From Plasmodiophora brassicae (Eukaryota; Endomyxa; Phytomyxea; Plasmodiophorida; Plasmodiophoridae): a DNA stretch of 64,000 bases. Of this stretch, positions 22,411-33,594 are shown piece after piece. The stretch covers positions 744,001 to 808,000 of the forward strand of contig JASFAU010000016.1 in the NCBI GenBank assembly GCA_039704465.1, read 5' to 3'. The notes under the pieces were generated by a model. The model worked only from the letters and a program-made list of their open reading frames with translations. It did no database searches and was not told where the DNA came from. How positions within the stretch are numbered: position 1 is the stretch's first letter; each line of letters starts with the position of its first letter. A program made the position numbers and the translations under genes.

Positions 22411-23522
22411 TTACTTGTGGGCGTCGACGACCTGGCGGATCCGGGCGGCCAGTTCGCCGAGCTGGGTGACGCGCCGTGCCCGCTCGTCCTTGCCGCGCGC
22501 GTGGTCCATCGTGAGCATCTTGTACGCGCGCTCCATCGTCTCCGACGTTTCCACCAGCAGAGCGGTCCACAACTTGCGCTTCTCGTCGTCGACGTCGCCG
22601 GTGGCGTGCGCCACCTGGCCCAGGTACGCCGACAGGTACTTCCGCTTCGTGTCGTCGACCTTGCGTTTGCCATAGGCGATCGTCGCGCGGATCCCGCGCT
22701 GTGCCCGCGCCTCCAGCACGGACGCCACCGTGTCCAGCATCATCAGGTCCAAGGGAGCGTCGCTGCCGACCGCCGGCAGCTGGCTGGCGCCGCTCATCAC
22801 CGTCAGCAGCTGTTTCGCGCATCGCCATTCGCGCTGGGCTTGCACGATCGGGTCGCTGCCGTCCAGGTCGACGTGGGCGCCGCACCCGGCGAGCTCCTGC
22901 CACACGCTGCTCGTGTCCATCCAGGCCAGGATCCGCTGTGCCGCTGGTGACGCGCCCCGGCTCTGCCGGATCTGCCAGTCGACGGTGACTCGATCGCCGA
23001 CCAGGACGTCCTTCGCCCACGCCTTCACCGCGTCGTCCCCCACGTCCACGTTCCGGATGTCGTCATCGCTGGCCGTCTCGCTGATCCGCAGGACGTCGTA
23101 CGGGTTCCTGCCGTTCATGTGGACGACGTGCCAGGACGTCCCGCTGTCCCGGAAGTACTCGTCCCAGTACTGGTCCTCCGCGTCCATGGAGAACGTCTTC
23201 CAGACGCGCGACGGTGGCGACCGGCCTGCTGTCCGCCCAGTGTCGCTCGCCGCTCGCCGCACGCCGCTCTGGGCGACGCGACTGGCGGCGTCCTTGGCGC
23301 CTGCGACGCCGTACATGTCCCAGCCCGCCTTGACCGATGCGGCCGCGTCCCGCACCGCCTGTCACATCCGAGTCGTCAGATCGAGCGCGGGGGACACGCA
23401 TCCGGACGGGGGCCGGGTCCCAGACATACGCTGAACACGCGGGGCTTGCCCGCGTTCGCCACCAGCTGGCACGGGCCAGCGACCAGCAGGAGCAGTGCGA
23501 TCGTCGTCGTCGTCGTCGTCAT
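22411..23522 (-). CDS. Secreted protein with a J-domain-like fragment
   Basis: 346 residues. The first exon (23522-23430) encodes a signal peptide: MTTTTTTIALLLLVAG then CQLVANA. A 71-nt intron (GTATGT...GACAG) leads to exon 2 (23358-22411). Around residue 105 NPYDVLRISETASDDDIR looks like the first part of a J domain, but the following sequence lacks the HPD loop, so Hsp70 stimulation is unlikely. The remainder is helical and charged. There is no ER-retention tail. I recognise no other domain. It converges with NSMCE2 (64-bp gap). Confidence 0.7.
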
Positions 23523-23742
23523 GGTGCTGCGCGTACGCGCCGCCGTTAGATTACTTGCGCCCGGCCTGGATACGATAGAGGAATGGCGAGCGGCGGCAGG
23601 CATCGGGGGCGGGCGAGCAGGAAAAACCAGGAGGGGGGCTCCCGGAAGCAGGCCGTGACGTCACGCGTCACGCGCAGTCCGAGCTGCACGCACTGCAGCG
23701 CGCGCGTTACGGGCGTTTCCGCGCGCGCCGCCCCCCACATCG

Positions 23743-24392
23743 ATGCGGTGCCTGGCGGACGGCATCCGGCGGCGCCGGGACGCCGACGACCCGTTCTTCG
23801 ACCTGGGCGACGCGTCCCGCCAGTGCTACGTGGAGTGGTGGACGGGCGATGCGCGCGCCCGGTTCCAGGACCTGCACCGGCAGCTGGCGTCGGCCCCGGC
23901 CGTCCCCTGCCGCAAGCCGCTCTGCGGGCACGTGGCGCCCAGCGTCGGCGCCCTCGTCGCGCACATCGCCGCCGAGCACCGCCACCCGTGCTACGTCTGC
24001 GGGCGCGTGTTCCCCTCCGACCACCTCGTGCACCGGCACCTGCAGGAGACGCACGACCCGCTGTTCGCCATCCTGGCCGCCCGCCAGCGCATGGTACGTG
24101 TGTGCTCGCCTCGCCTGGGCGCGCTCACGGAACACCCACCACCTCCTTGCAGTACGAATGCCTGGATCCGTCCTGCCATCGCAAGTTCAACACGGGGCGG
24201 GGGCGGCGCCTGCACATGATCGACGGGCACGGCTGGCATCCCACGTACCGGTTCGATCGGCGGCACCGGCGCCCGCCCAGCGCCGACGACAACGACGCCG
24301 CCGCCCTGGCCGACGCCCTGCGCGGCATGCGCGTTCGCGACCGGGTCCCGGCGCGCCTGTCGTTCGGGCGTCGTCGCACGCCTCGTCGGTAA
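23743..24392 (+). CDS. ZNF511: C2H2 zinc-finger protein, ZNF511-like
   Basis: 196 residues with three C2H2-type fingers. Finger 1 is CRKPLCGHVAPSVGALVAH. Finger 2 is CYVCGRVFPSDHLVHRH followed by QETHDPLFAI. Finger 3 is YECLDPSCHRKFNTGRGRR followed by HMIDGHGWHPTYRFDR. The spacing and the 'HDxLFxIxAxRQxMYxC...DFRFD' layout match ZNF511. A 59-nt intron (24094-24152, GTACGT...TGCAG) splits the Met-Tyr before finger 3. ATG 23743 follows a GC-rich leader. Confidence 0.85.
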
Positions 24393-24436
24393 TGAACGGC
24401 GCTGTCCCCATCGCATCGGTCGTCCCACAGGTCGTT

Positions 24437-25036
24437 TTATTTCTTGGAGGGGGCGCGCGTGCGCCACATGCCCTCGCCGTCGTCCGCCATGCCGCCGCTG
24501 GTGGGCGCCGACTCGTCCGACCCTGTGGCGCTGGCCTTGCCGCTGGCGACCGTGTTGCCGCTGCTGGCGCCCTTGCTGCCGCTGCCGGCGCCCTTGTTGC
24601 CGCTGCCGGCGCCCTTGTTGCTGCTGTCGTCGCCGCTGGTGTTGTCGTTGCTGTCGTTACCGTTCGCTTTGTTGCTGCTGCTGCTGCGACCGCCGCTCTT
24701 CTTGCTGGGCGCTGCCGCCTTCTTCGACCGCTGTCGAAAGTTCGCGGGCTGTTGCTGGCGTTTCCGGCGTGTCGGGCCGCGCTGCGCCTGCGTCTTCTTG
24801 GGCGCGACGGGTGCCGCCCCGCCCATCATCTTGTGGACGACGGGCACCTTCCGCTCCTGGACGTTGACGACGACCTCGGCGGGGCGATCCGCACGCACCG
24901 GGACACCGACGACGGTCGTCCCCGGCCCGACCGTCGTCGTCGACCCGTTCGTCACCGTCGTCGTCGCCGTTTGCGCCAGGGCGCCGGCCGACAGCGTCGC
25001 GGCCACGAGCAGGCAGGTCTTCGTGAACGTCAGCAT
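24437..25036 (-). CDS. Secreted basic low-complexity protein
   Basis: 199 residues, single exon. A clear signal peptide (MLTFTKTCLLVAATLSAG, then ALAQ) is followed by a Thr/Val-rich segment, a Lys/Arg-rich stretch (APKKTQAQRGPTRRKRQQQ) and a C-terminal Ser/Gly/Asn region with GAGSGNKGAGSGSKG repeats. I recognise no domain. The low complexity and charge suggest an extracellular or wall-associated protein, which is only inference. It converges with the ZNF511-like gene, leaving 44 bp. Confidence 0.7.
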   Translation of the reverse strand: MLTFTKTCLLVAATLSAGALAQTATTTVTNGSTTTVGPGTTVVGVPVRADRPAEVVVNVQERKVPVVHKMMGGAAPVAPKKTQAQRGPTRRKRQQQPANFRQRSKKAAAPSKKSGGRSSSSNKANGNDSNDNTSGDDSSNKGAGSGNKGAGSGSKGASSGNTVASGKASATGSDESAPTSGGMADDGEGMWRTRAPSKK

Positions 25037-25334
25037 TGTTTTTCCCCCGAAGAACGACGGTCCAGACGCGCGCGCTGTTGCCGGGAACGCGTTCGAAAGC
25101 AGAATGCCCGGTCGGGGGGGTCGACCCGCCCATGGACCGATACGGCTGGGCCCGCGAGTCCAGACCGATGACGTCACCGGCCACCGGATCGTCGTGATTC
25201 ACACAGTGGGCACACCTGCGGCGCCACGTGACGTCACCGCTCCAGGGGGACGGGGCGGCGTGGATGTGCAATCTCGATACACGTACGCGGCGGCTGTATT
25301 GATATACGACGGGGGTCCATACACGACGGGCTCG

Positions 25335-28300
25335 CTAGATGATGTCCTGCATCTTCTTCAGCTTGATGACGCACTTCCAGTCGTCCTGCGACAGGTAGTC
25401 CTTGAAGTTCGTCTTCAGGACGTCGATGGCGGGGCGGGACAGCCGGCTCTGCAGCGTGACCGTGTGGTCGAACTGGCGCCCGTACGTGACCGGCGCCTGG
25501 CCGGGGCGCGGCTCGATCTTGATGCAGACCTGCTGGCCGGCGCGCGCCTCGTTCACGTCCTTGTTGTTCAGCTCCAAGCCGGTCACCTCGCCGATCGGGA
25601 TGTTGCCCTTCTCGAAGCAGACCAGGGGTGTACCTGGGCGCGCCCGCCGGCGAGTCAGACCGCTGCACCGACGTCGACGACGACGACAGACCTTTGCGCA
25701 GGATGCCCTCCTTGACGGTGACGCCAATGACGATCGGGTCCTTCATGCGGAAGATGTGCTCCTTCATGACCTCGAGGACGACGGGGAAGACGACGGTCGA
25801 CTCGGCCTGCGCCTGGTTCTCCGACTCGACCTCCTTCATGTACGCGGTGAACTGGTCGAACAGGTGGTAGATGATGTCGGCCGTGAAGACGCGCACGCCA
25901 TGGTCGGCGGCGAACTGTCGCGCCTCGGCCGACACCTGTCGCCCGCGTCGTCAGCACCGACGGGGACGACACACACACACACACACGCCCCGTACCTTGA
26001 CGTCGAACGCGAGGATGACGGCGAACTCTCTCTGGCGCTCCAGCATGACGGAGGCGCGCATGACGTCCTTCTTGTGGACCGGGCCGATGGCGATGCCCGA
26101 GACGGGGATCTTCATGTCGGCCAGGAACTGGAGCAGGGCCTCCAGCGAGCCCAGCGTCGACGCCTGCACGCAGACGCCCTTGCCGGACTTGTCGACCTTG
26201 GACAGGACCGACGCCAGGTCGGTCATGACCTCGTCCTTCAGGTCGTCGATGTCGTCGCCCGGGCCGCACACCAGCAGCTGCGAGCCGGCGACGGCGTCCT
26301 CGAGGCCGGACGCGGCGATCTGGACAGGCAAACGCGCTGGTCAGACCACCCGGGGTCGTCGTCGTCGAGCGGCACCCCCACCTTGATGCCGGCGGCCGCC
26401 TTGACCGACTTCAGCCGCTGGTACTCGCCCTTGACGCGCAGCTCGGTCATCGGGAACGGCGTCAGCAGCGCCCGAATCGTCGTGACGATCGGCCCGGACA
26501 GGCCGCACACGACGATCGTGTCGTTGACGTGCAGGTACCCGTTGCTCAGGATGACGTCGATCGTCGTGCCGATGCCGTCGACGACCTTGACCTGCACAGA
26601 GACGAACGCACAGGGTTACCACGACCGCCTGCGCGTCGGAGCGTCGCCGATGGCCGGCCCTACCTCCAGGACGGTGCACTGGAGCTCGGAGATGTACTGG
26701 AGCCGTTCGCTCATCATGCTCTGCGTCAGCTGGACGAGCAGCATCAGCAGGTCGGGCAGGCCCTCGCCGGTGATGGCCGACGTGGGCACCAGCGACACGT
26801 TCTTGCGGAAATCCGTGTTCTTGTAGTACAGGGCACAGTTCAGACCTGCCCAGGCGACAGCATCAGCAGGGGGGCCCGGCCGTCCGAGTGAACGCGCGCG
26901 CGCACGCACCCTGTTCCGCGAACGCGACCATGGTACTGGTGACGCGCTCGTCGAACTCCCGCTTGGCGTGGTCCTCCTGCTCGGCCAGCGTCGTGTGCAG
27001 GGGCGCCCACGAACGCGGCTTCCACCCATAAATACGGTCGATCTTGTTCAGCGCGACGATGAACGGCGTCTTCCTCGACCTAACACGGGCAGGGCCAGGT
27101 TACACACACACACGACCAGAACGCGTACGATCGAGGGCCCTACCTCAGCAACCGCAGCGACTCCAGGGTCTGCTGCTCGAGGCCGTGCATGATGTCGACG
27201 ACGAGGATGGCGATGTCGCAGAGCGACGACCCCCTGGAGCGCAGGTTCGTGAACGACTCGTGCCCGGGCGTGTCGATGATCAGCAGGCCCGGCAGGCGGT
27301 ACTCGAGCGGCTTCTTCTGCAGGCTGTTCAGCTCGGCCGTCTTTGCCTTGATCGACTCCATCGGGAAGTACGACGCGCCAATCTGCTGCGTGATGCCGCC
27401 CGCTTCGCCGTCCTGCACCTTCGTCTGGCGGATCTTGTCCAGGATCTTCGTCTTGCCCGTGTCGACGTGCCCGAGGATGCAGCAGATGGGCGACCGCAGG
27501 TTCGACGCCGACCTCTCGGCCAGCGCGCGCTGCCGACGTTGCTCACGACGATCCCGACTCTCCTGACGCGCTTGCGCTGTTCACAGCGGCCCCACCGTCA
27601 GCGGGGACCCATTCACACGCAGCCGAATGACGACGACGAACCTGCGTCCGCATCGTCACTATCGTGATCCTCATCAGAGGTCGCCGGCGTCCCGTTCGTG
27701 TCGGCAGCGGCAGCAGCAGGAACGGCGTCGGCTTTCGCAGGCGACGACGCCTTCGCCGGCGTCCTTGCGCCAGAGGTCTTTTCGGCAGCCAGACGCGCCT
27801 GCTCGGCGGCCTCCTTCTCGCGTTGCCGCTGCTGCCGGCGGTACAGGCGTTCGCGGTGGCGCTGCAGGCGAGCCTTCTGGCGCGCCGCCTTCCGCGCCTC
27901 CTTCTCGCGACGTGCTTCCCGCTCCTCCTCGCTGTCCATGTCCCAGGCGTCGAGAACGGACTCGGACGACGACGCCGGCGACGGTTCGGATAGCGCTTCG
28001 TCTTCGTCGCCCTTCTCCTCCTGCTCCGGTTCGGGCGCCTCGGGTTCGACGACTTCTGCAACAGGAGGCTGAGGTTCCGGCTCCACCGCGGGAGTCGGCT
28101 CAGGAGCGGCGGGTTCCTCCTGCGACGCAGGCTCGGCCGCGGGTTCCTCCTCCTTCTGCTCTGCGGCAGCGGCACCGGGCTTGGGCGCCGGCTTCTTCCC
28201 TTTGCGCCTGACGATCGGCCTAGGTTTCTTGGCAGCCTCGGCCGGCGGGAGGACGCCCTGCGCTCGCATCTGCTCGAGGAACGCCTGGTTCTTCTCGGCT

Positions 28301-29530
28301 TTCGCCTTTTGCGCTGCACAGACGACACGATTGAGAGAACGGTGGGGCAGGGGGCACCAGGCGAGACTCGCCGCACTCTTGCTTAACAGTTTGCCCTGCC
28401 GACGCAGCTCCTCCTGCTTCTTCTTCTTCTCCTCGACCCGCCTCAGGCGTTCTTCCTCCCTTCTGCGCTCCTGATATTCGCCCGACGGTGAACGACCAAT
28501 ATGCCAGCGCTCAGCGTGGCCCGCGACGTACCTCTTCCTCTTCCAGGCGGCGCTCCTCCTCGATGCGTCTGAGGCGCTCCTCCTCCTGGCGCTTGAACTC
28601 CTCCTCGGCGCGCTTCTGCGCCTCGAGCTGCTCCTTCAGACGCTGGATCATCGCCGACGGTTTCGCCGCTTTCGACGGCGCGGGCGCGGCAGCGGCAGCG
28701 CCCTCCTCCTGTACAAGGTTCGCGTACGCCGTCAGCACCAGACCGCTACACGGCACGCTCGACGGCGGTCACCTTCTCCTTCTTCTTCTTTGGCTTCTTC
28801 TTCTTCTTCGGCTCGTCGGCGGCCGCCGGTTCAGCGGGTTCGGCCAGCTGGGCCAGCAGGTCGTCCAGCTCATTCGGGGCGGCGCCGCCGGCAGTCGTCG
28901 CCCCCTGTCGTTGATGACCATCGGTCAGCGCGAGTTGTGGAACAGCAGCGATAGACAGGGCACGCGGCCGACCTGCTGGGGTGCGTCGGCCACCGGCGAT
29001 CGTCCGGCGGCGGTGACGGGCGCGCCCGCATCCTTCTTCCCCTTCTGCTTCTTCTTGGACTTGGACGGCGCGTCGCTGACCTCCAGACCGGCCAGGATCG
29101 CTTCGATGTCGTCGCCTGCCGCCTGCACGGGCGGCAGGGTCAGCACGACATCCGCAGATGCGCAGCAGCAACGCGGGCGAACCTTCTTCGGCGCCACGTC
29201 AGCAACGCGTGCCGCCGGGGCAGGCTCTGCGGCCGCCTGCTTCTTCCCCTTCTGCTTCTTCTTGTTCTTCCCCGGTTTCCCGGCGGCGGGCTCATCCGCG
29301 TTCAGGTCCGCCAGCAACGCATCGATATCGTCACTGGCGGGCTTCGCCGCCGCCTGCTTCCTGGCCGGCGGCGGCGCCCGTCGTGTCGCGGCAGGCGTCG
29401 GCGCCACGTCATGCTGCGGCGCCTCATCGCTGTGTTCCGCATCGGAATCGCCGAGCATATCGAACACGTTGCGCTGCGGCCGACTCGACAACGCCACGTC
29501 GGCGTCGTCGCCGCTCCCGGAATCGCTCAT
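25335..29530 (-). CDS. EIF5B: Translation initiation factor eIF5B
   Basis: GTPase that joins the ribosomal subunits; about 1,142 residues in 13 exons: 29530-29183, 29122-28973, 28904-28773, 28708-28532, 28470-28383, 28313-27642, 27576-27144, 27079-26910, 26845-26664, 26591-26382, 26319-25996, 25935-25692 and 25633-25335. The N-terminus is Lys/Glu-rich with low complexity. The GTPase has [14 protein letters not shown] (G1), GGITQQIGA (switch I), [10 protein letters not shown] (G3), ALNKIDR (G4) and VPTSA (G5). Domains II-IV include [18 protein letters not shown], and the end is [11 protein letters not shown], the family terminus. Intron 5 (28314-28382) is probably GC-AG (GCAAGA...GTGCAG), since the joint restores GKLLTQKAKAE. 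Intron 11 contains a (TG)n tract. ATG 29530. Confidence 0.96.
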
Positions 29531-29725
29531 GGTTGCCGCGCGCGTATGCGCCGTCTATATATGATCCAGCAGCAGCAGCAGCAGGGCGGGCAGAGCGACC
29601 TGCAGCGACCGCGACGACGAGCTACAACTGCGCAAGTCCGCGACTCCGCCGGGCCCAGACCGTTGTCCGACGCTCCCCCCCGCCACTGTCGCATTCCGTC
29701 GCAGGCGTCCAGGGTGAAAATGTAT

Positions 29726-30427
29726 TCATCGGCGGGTCTTGCTGCCGCGGCCGTCGCTGGCACGCGCCACGACGGATTCGACGGCGTCGATGCGCTCGGC
29801 GAGGATCATGACGATCTCGCTGATGCGTTCGTACTGCTCGCGGATCTCGCCGAGCGACAGCAACCCGCGGCAGGACGCCGGCGCGGACGGCGTCCCGGAC
29901 CCGGTCGTGTACCTACGCGGGCGCGGGTCAGAGCGCAACGCTAGCATGGACGACGACGGGCGTTCGCCGGGGCACCCACGTCTGGATTGCCTTGGTCGAG
30001 AATGTGTACATGCCCCTGCGACACAAACGTGAGTCTCTACGTACGTTGCCCCGCGCTGGGCAACCCTGTCGTACCTGGCGAGGTCCAGGTGCGGCGGCGT
30101 GCTGATGTACTGCCTGCCGATCACGTTGTTGCAGGCGGCGCACGCGACGACCTGGTACGTACTGATGGCGTCGTACCCGACCGATGATAGCTGGGGCTGT
30201 CGACAGTGTTGTCAGGAGCGATGCGCGCATGGACACCGCGTGCGCGGGGCGACGACCTCGGCGCCCACGGCCACGCCGACCGCTGACCGGACCGTGATCA
30301 GGCCGAACCGGTCGTCGGCGCCCACCAGCGACGTCGTGTCGGCGACGATCGCCCGGCACTGCCCGCACGACAGGACGACCACCGGGTCAGCGCCCTGCTC
30401 GGCGGTGCCGTCGGCATCAGCGCCCAT
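29726..30427 (-). CDS. MIS18A: MIS18-type centromere protein (Yippee-like zinc fold)
   Basis: Mis18 primes centromeres for CENP-A loading. The 171-residue product has two Cys pairs, VLSCGQCRAIVAD and VACAACNNVIG, forming the Yippee/MIS18 zinc site. Then come PPHLDLARGMYTFSTKAIQ and a C-terminal coiled coil (EIREQYERISEIVMILAE). The stretch aligns without gaps to the family pattern 'NLDYKRDLFCLSVEAIESY'. Four exons: 30427-30257, 30196-30075, 30015-29980 and 29912-29726, with introns of 60, 59 and 67 nt. The tiny third exon (36 nt) is supported only by frame and family fit. Confidence 0.82.
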
Positions 30428-30628
30428 CGTCACGCCGCGGGATCGACCGCGCAACGGCTAATTGGGTTGCCAGACGTGGTGACTGGTGCTCGTAGCCAGG
30501 CCAGCGCCGTCAGCGACACGCGAATGTATTAACGGGCGCCAGGTCGACCGCCTGCCTACCTGTCCGACAGCTGTCAGACCCTGTGCGAGCCGTCGCGGAC
30601 GCCTCCACGAACGTCGCCCGCCCCGGGC

Positions 30629-33198
30629 CTATCGAGCAGCGCCGCGAATCACAGTGACGGCGGCAGAGTCGACCCGGTGCGCCAGGTCGCGATCGGTCTG
30701 CGCCGGCGGGCGCAGCAGGCCGCACAGGCGGAGGAGGTCGGCGGCCAGGTCCGGGAAGGCCTGGGCCATCAGGACGAGCGCGGGCAGGCAGGCGCGCAGC
30801 ACGTCGACGTGCGGGGCGACGGTGTCGACCGTGTCGTCGGCGAACCGCTCGGCGATGATCAGGCGGCAGATGCGGTGCGCCCGGTCGGACGGGTACCGTG
30901 TCGACAGGTGGGCCGTCAGCCAGATCGCGCGTACTTGCGCGTCCTGCCCAGGACGGACGTCAGAGGTACGCGACGGCGCACGCGTGCATCGAACGCGAAT
31001 ACCATGTCCGGGTCGGACAGCAGCGCGGGAAGCGACTCGACGGCGTCCTCCAGAGCGGGCACGTTCCCCACCACGCGCTGCACGTCGCCCAGCGACAACC
31101 TGGGGAGCAGCGCATCGAACAGCGACGGGCGGCGGCGCAGGCGCCGATCGACGAATTCGTGCTGGTCGAGCGCCAGCGCCCGCGCAACGACAGCGACCTC
31201 ATGGGACGGGTCGCCGTTGTGGTCCAGGAAGACGCCGAGCGCGTCGAGCAGGACGGCCAGGTGCGCGTTGCGCTCCAGACGGACGGCAGCGGACGGGTGC
31301 CGGCACAGCGTCGTCACGGAAACGTGCCGCCCGACGATGGACGCGATCGTCGTGCAGTAGAACCGCAGGCCGCCCACGATCGGACGCCACGACCTCCACA
31401 TGCGACGGAACCGCCCGGAATCGATGCCGTCCGCGCCCGCCCTGATCCGGTCCAGGACGGCCGCGACGCAATCCACCCCGACCGCCTTCACGTTCGTCGG
31501 GCCTGTTCAGACGGTGGTTAGCGAGCGCGCGCGCGCGTGCGTACAACGCAGAGCGAAACCTGGCGCCCTGACTGGATCGCACAGCTCGGGATGGTGGGTG
31601 GCGAGCAGCGTCAGCAGCGGGGCGGGCGTGTCGGGTCGGTGCGCCAGGGCCTCCAGCGGCGCCGACGCCAGTACCGTGCGCGAGTACTGGGGCACCCTGT
31701 CGACGCCCCGCCTGCGAACGGCGTCCGCATGGCACAGGACGTAGTAGGCGACCAGCGACAGGACGGCAACCTCGCGGTCGTGTTGCAGCGGTCGCAGGCC
31801 GTCCCCGCCGATGGCACCGAGCATCGCAGCAATGTCATCGGCGCCCAGGTACAGGGTCTCCCGGGCGACCGACTGCTCAGCGAGCTCCTTCAGGGCTGGC
31901 ATCCACACCTAACGCGCGGGGTCGTATCAGCGTTCCAGGCGCCAAACGTCGTCAGTGACGCCACGAACCGGGTGGACGGGGAGCGCAACGCCCGGCAGGG
32001 TCTGGACAATGAAATGCCTCAGCTCGCGCGGATGGGCCGTCGGCGACACCTTCCGGTGCAGGAGCGCATAGTGGAACAGCGACGGGTGGGAGAAGGCGCA
32101 CAGACTGCCGGACGACGATTCTGTGGCGACGAGCGCGCCGTACACGGCGTCGATCTGCGACGCCAGCGGCCTGACCGTGATGGAGACGGCGTCGGACAGG
32201 GCCTTGCCCAGCTCGTCGCGTTCGTCGACGAGCGCGAACAGCGTCACACGCTGGAACAGCAGGCTTCGGGGGCAGTTGCCGAGCGAAACGGGCGCCTGCG
32301 GGCACGCGAGCATGAAGCACAGCGCTTCGTCGCAGGACGCGTTCGCCGATGCCGCCGCGGCGACCAGGTCCCGATCGAGGTCGATCGGGACCGTGGCAAG
32401 GACCTGCAGGACGAGACGCAACGCGATGTTCGCGTCCGCCGTCTGGAGCCGTTCCCGGATCGCGGGCAGGACGCGGGCCAGCAGGCCCGGGTCGCCGCGC
32501 ATCGCCACGACCGTCGGGTGCGACCGATCCGTCAGGATGCTCGCCAGGTAGACATGCTCGTCGCCGACAATGTCGCACGATACGCGCAGGACGACGTCGG
32601 CCAGGTGCATGTGCCGGCAGGCGACGCGGCGAACGCGACGCGCGTCCAGCTCCGATAGCGACGCCAGCTGGAACAGGGTGCCGCTCGACGACGCCTGTTG
32701 CACGCGAGACACGTCAGTACGGGCATGGCGTGGCACGCGTCGACGTACGTCGTGTTGGGCGTGATCGCACAGCCAGGAGATCAGCGCCGCGGCCGTGTCC
32801 GAGCGTCGAATGTTGGCGTACAGGTCCTGCGCGTACCCATAGCGGACGGCGTTCGCGAAGAGTGTGTCGCGCGCGTCAGCAGGCAGGTCGAGGTCGTTCA
32901 CCGCGCCCGCCACGATGAACGAGATCTCCCGGTGGAGGATCGGGGCGGACAGGAGGCGCGCGGGGCCGTCGCCCTCCAGCTCGCCCAGGACGTACGCGAC
33001 CCGATCGGGGAGGCTGGCGCGCGAGTATTCCGCAACGGAGCACGCCGCGCGCCGTCGTCGCTGCCGGCTGGCGGGCACGGCCAGCAGAACGCGGGCGGCG
33101 AGGTTCGCATCCCCGGCGACACGACCGAGCGCGTCCGCCAGCAGGCGCGATCGCCCGCGCCACGCAACGCCGACCAGCGACGGTAGCACCGACCGCAG

Positions 33199-33229
<31 letters not shown>

Positions 33230-33303
33230 CGCCCGATTGCATCACGGTCGCCCGATCGTAACGCCGCGTGCATGACGCGATGCGCGACGCCGTCGGCAGA
33301 CAA
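30629..33303 (-). CDS. Uncharacterised large helical protein 2
   Basis: 814 residues in five exons: 33303-32749, 32694-31969, 31908-31560, 31502-31003 and 30943-30629 (introns 54, 60, 57 and 59 nt, all frame-keeping). It is strongly Ala/Leu/Val/Arg-rich and appears to be a continuous alpha-solenoid (for example LARVLPAIRERLQTADANIA). There is no signal peptide, no membrane span and no recognised motif. A few short stretches resemble helical protein 1 in style but not convincingly in sequence, so I do not call them paralogues. ATG 33303 is in frame with helical sequence at once. Confidence 0.65.
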
Positions 33304-33594
33304 GTGCGCGCGTCCGACTGCGACCGAGGGAGGGGTACGGGGGCCTCAGCGATACAAGCCTGGCAAGTGGGAACGGCAGGTAGGATCCGGATGTCAGGGC
33401 TTGCGTTGGCACGTTCGGTGCCCGTCGTCGTTGTCCCCGACTCCCCGCCGATGACACAGTGCGCCCGGATCATCTCAGCAGGCCCCCTGCAGCGAGTGTA
33501 ACGGGCTGATCTCTGTCGGGCAACTTTAGCGCACGCGCCACAAGGGACGCTATGTCGTGTATTGGACGACGGGGGCCCGGTGGACCCGGCGTTC

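Noticed and set aside
25402..26826. 474-codon plus-strand open frame
   Set aside because: It lies antisense to the conserved exons of eIF5B. GC-rich codon bias opens shadow frames, and the translated sequence is simple and family-less.
30037..30074. 38-nt intron in MIS18
   Set aside because: Extending to the next acceptor gives a 59-nt intron and gap-free family alignment.
31537..32658. 373-codon plus-strand open frame
   Set aside because: Antisense to the helical protein 2 exons; no start context or motif.
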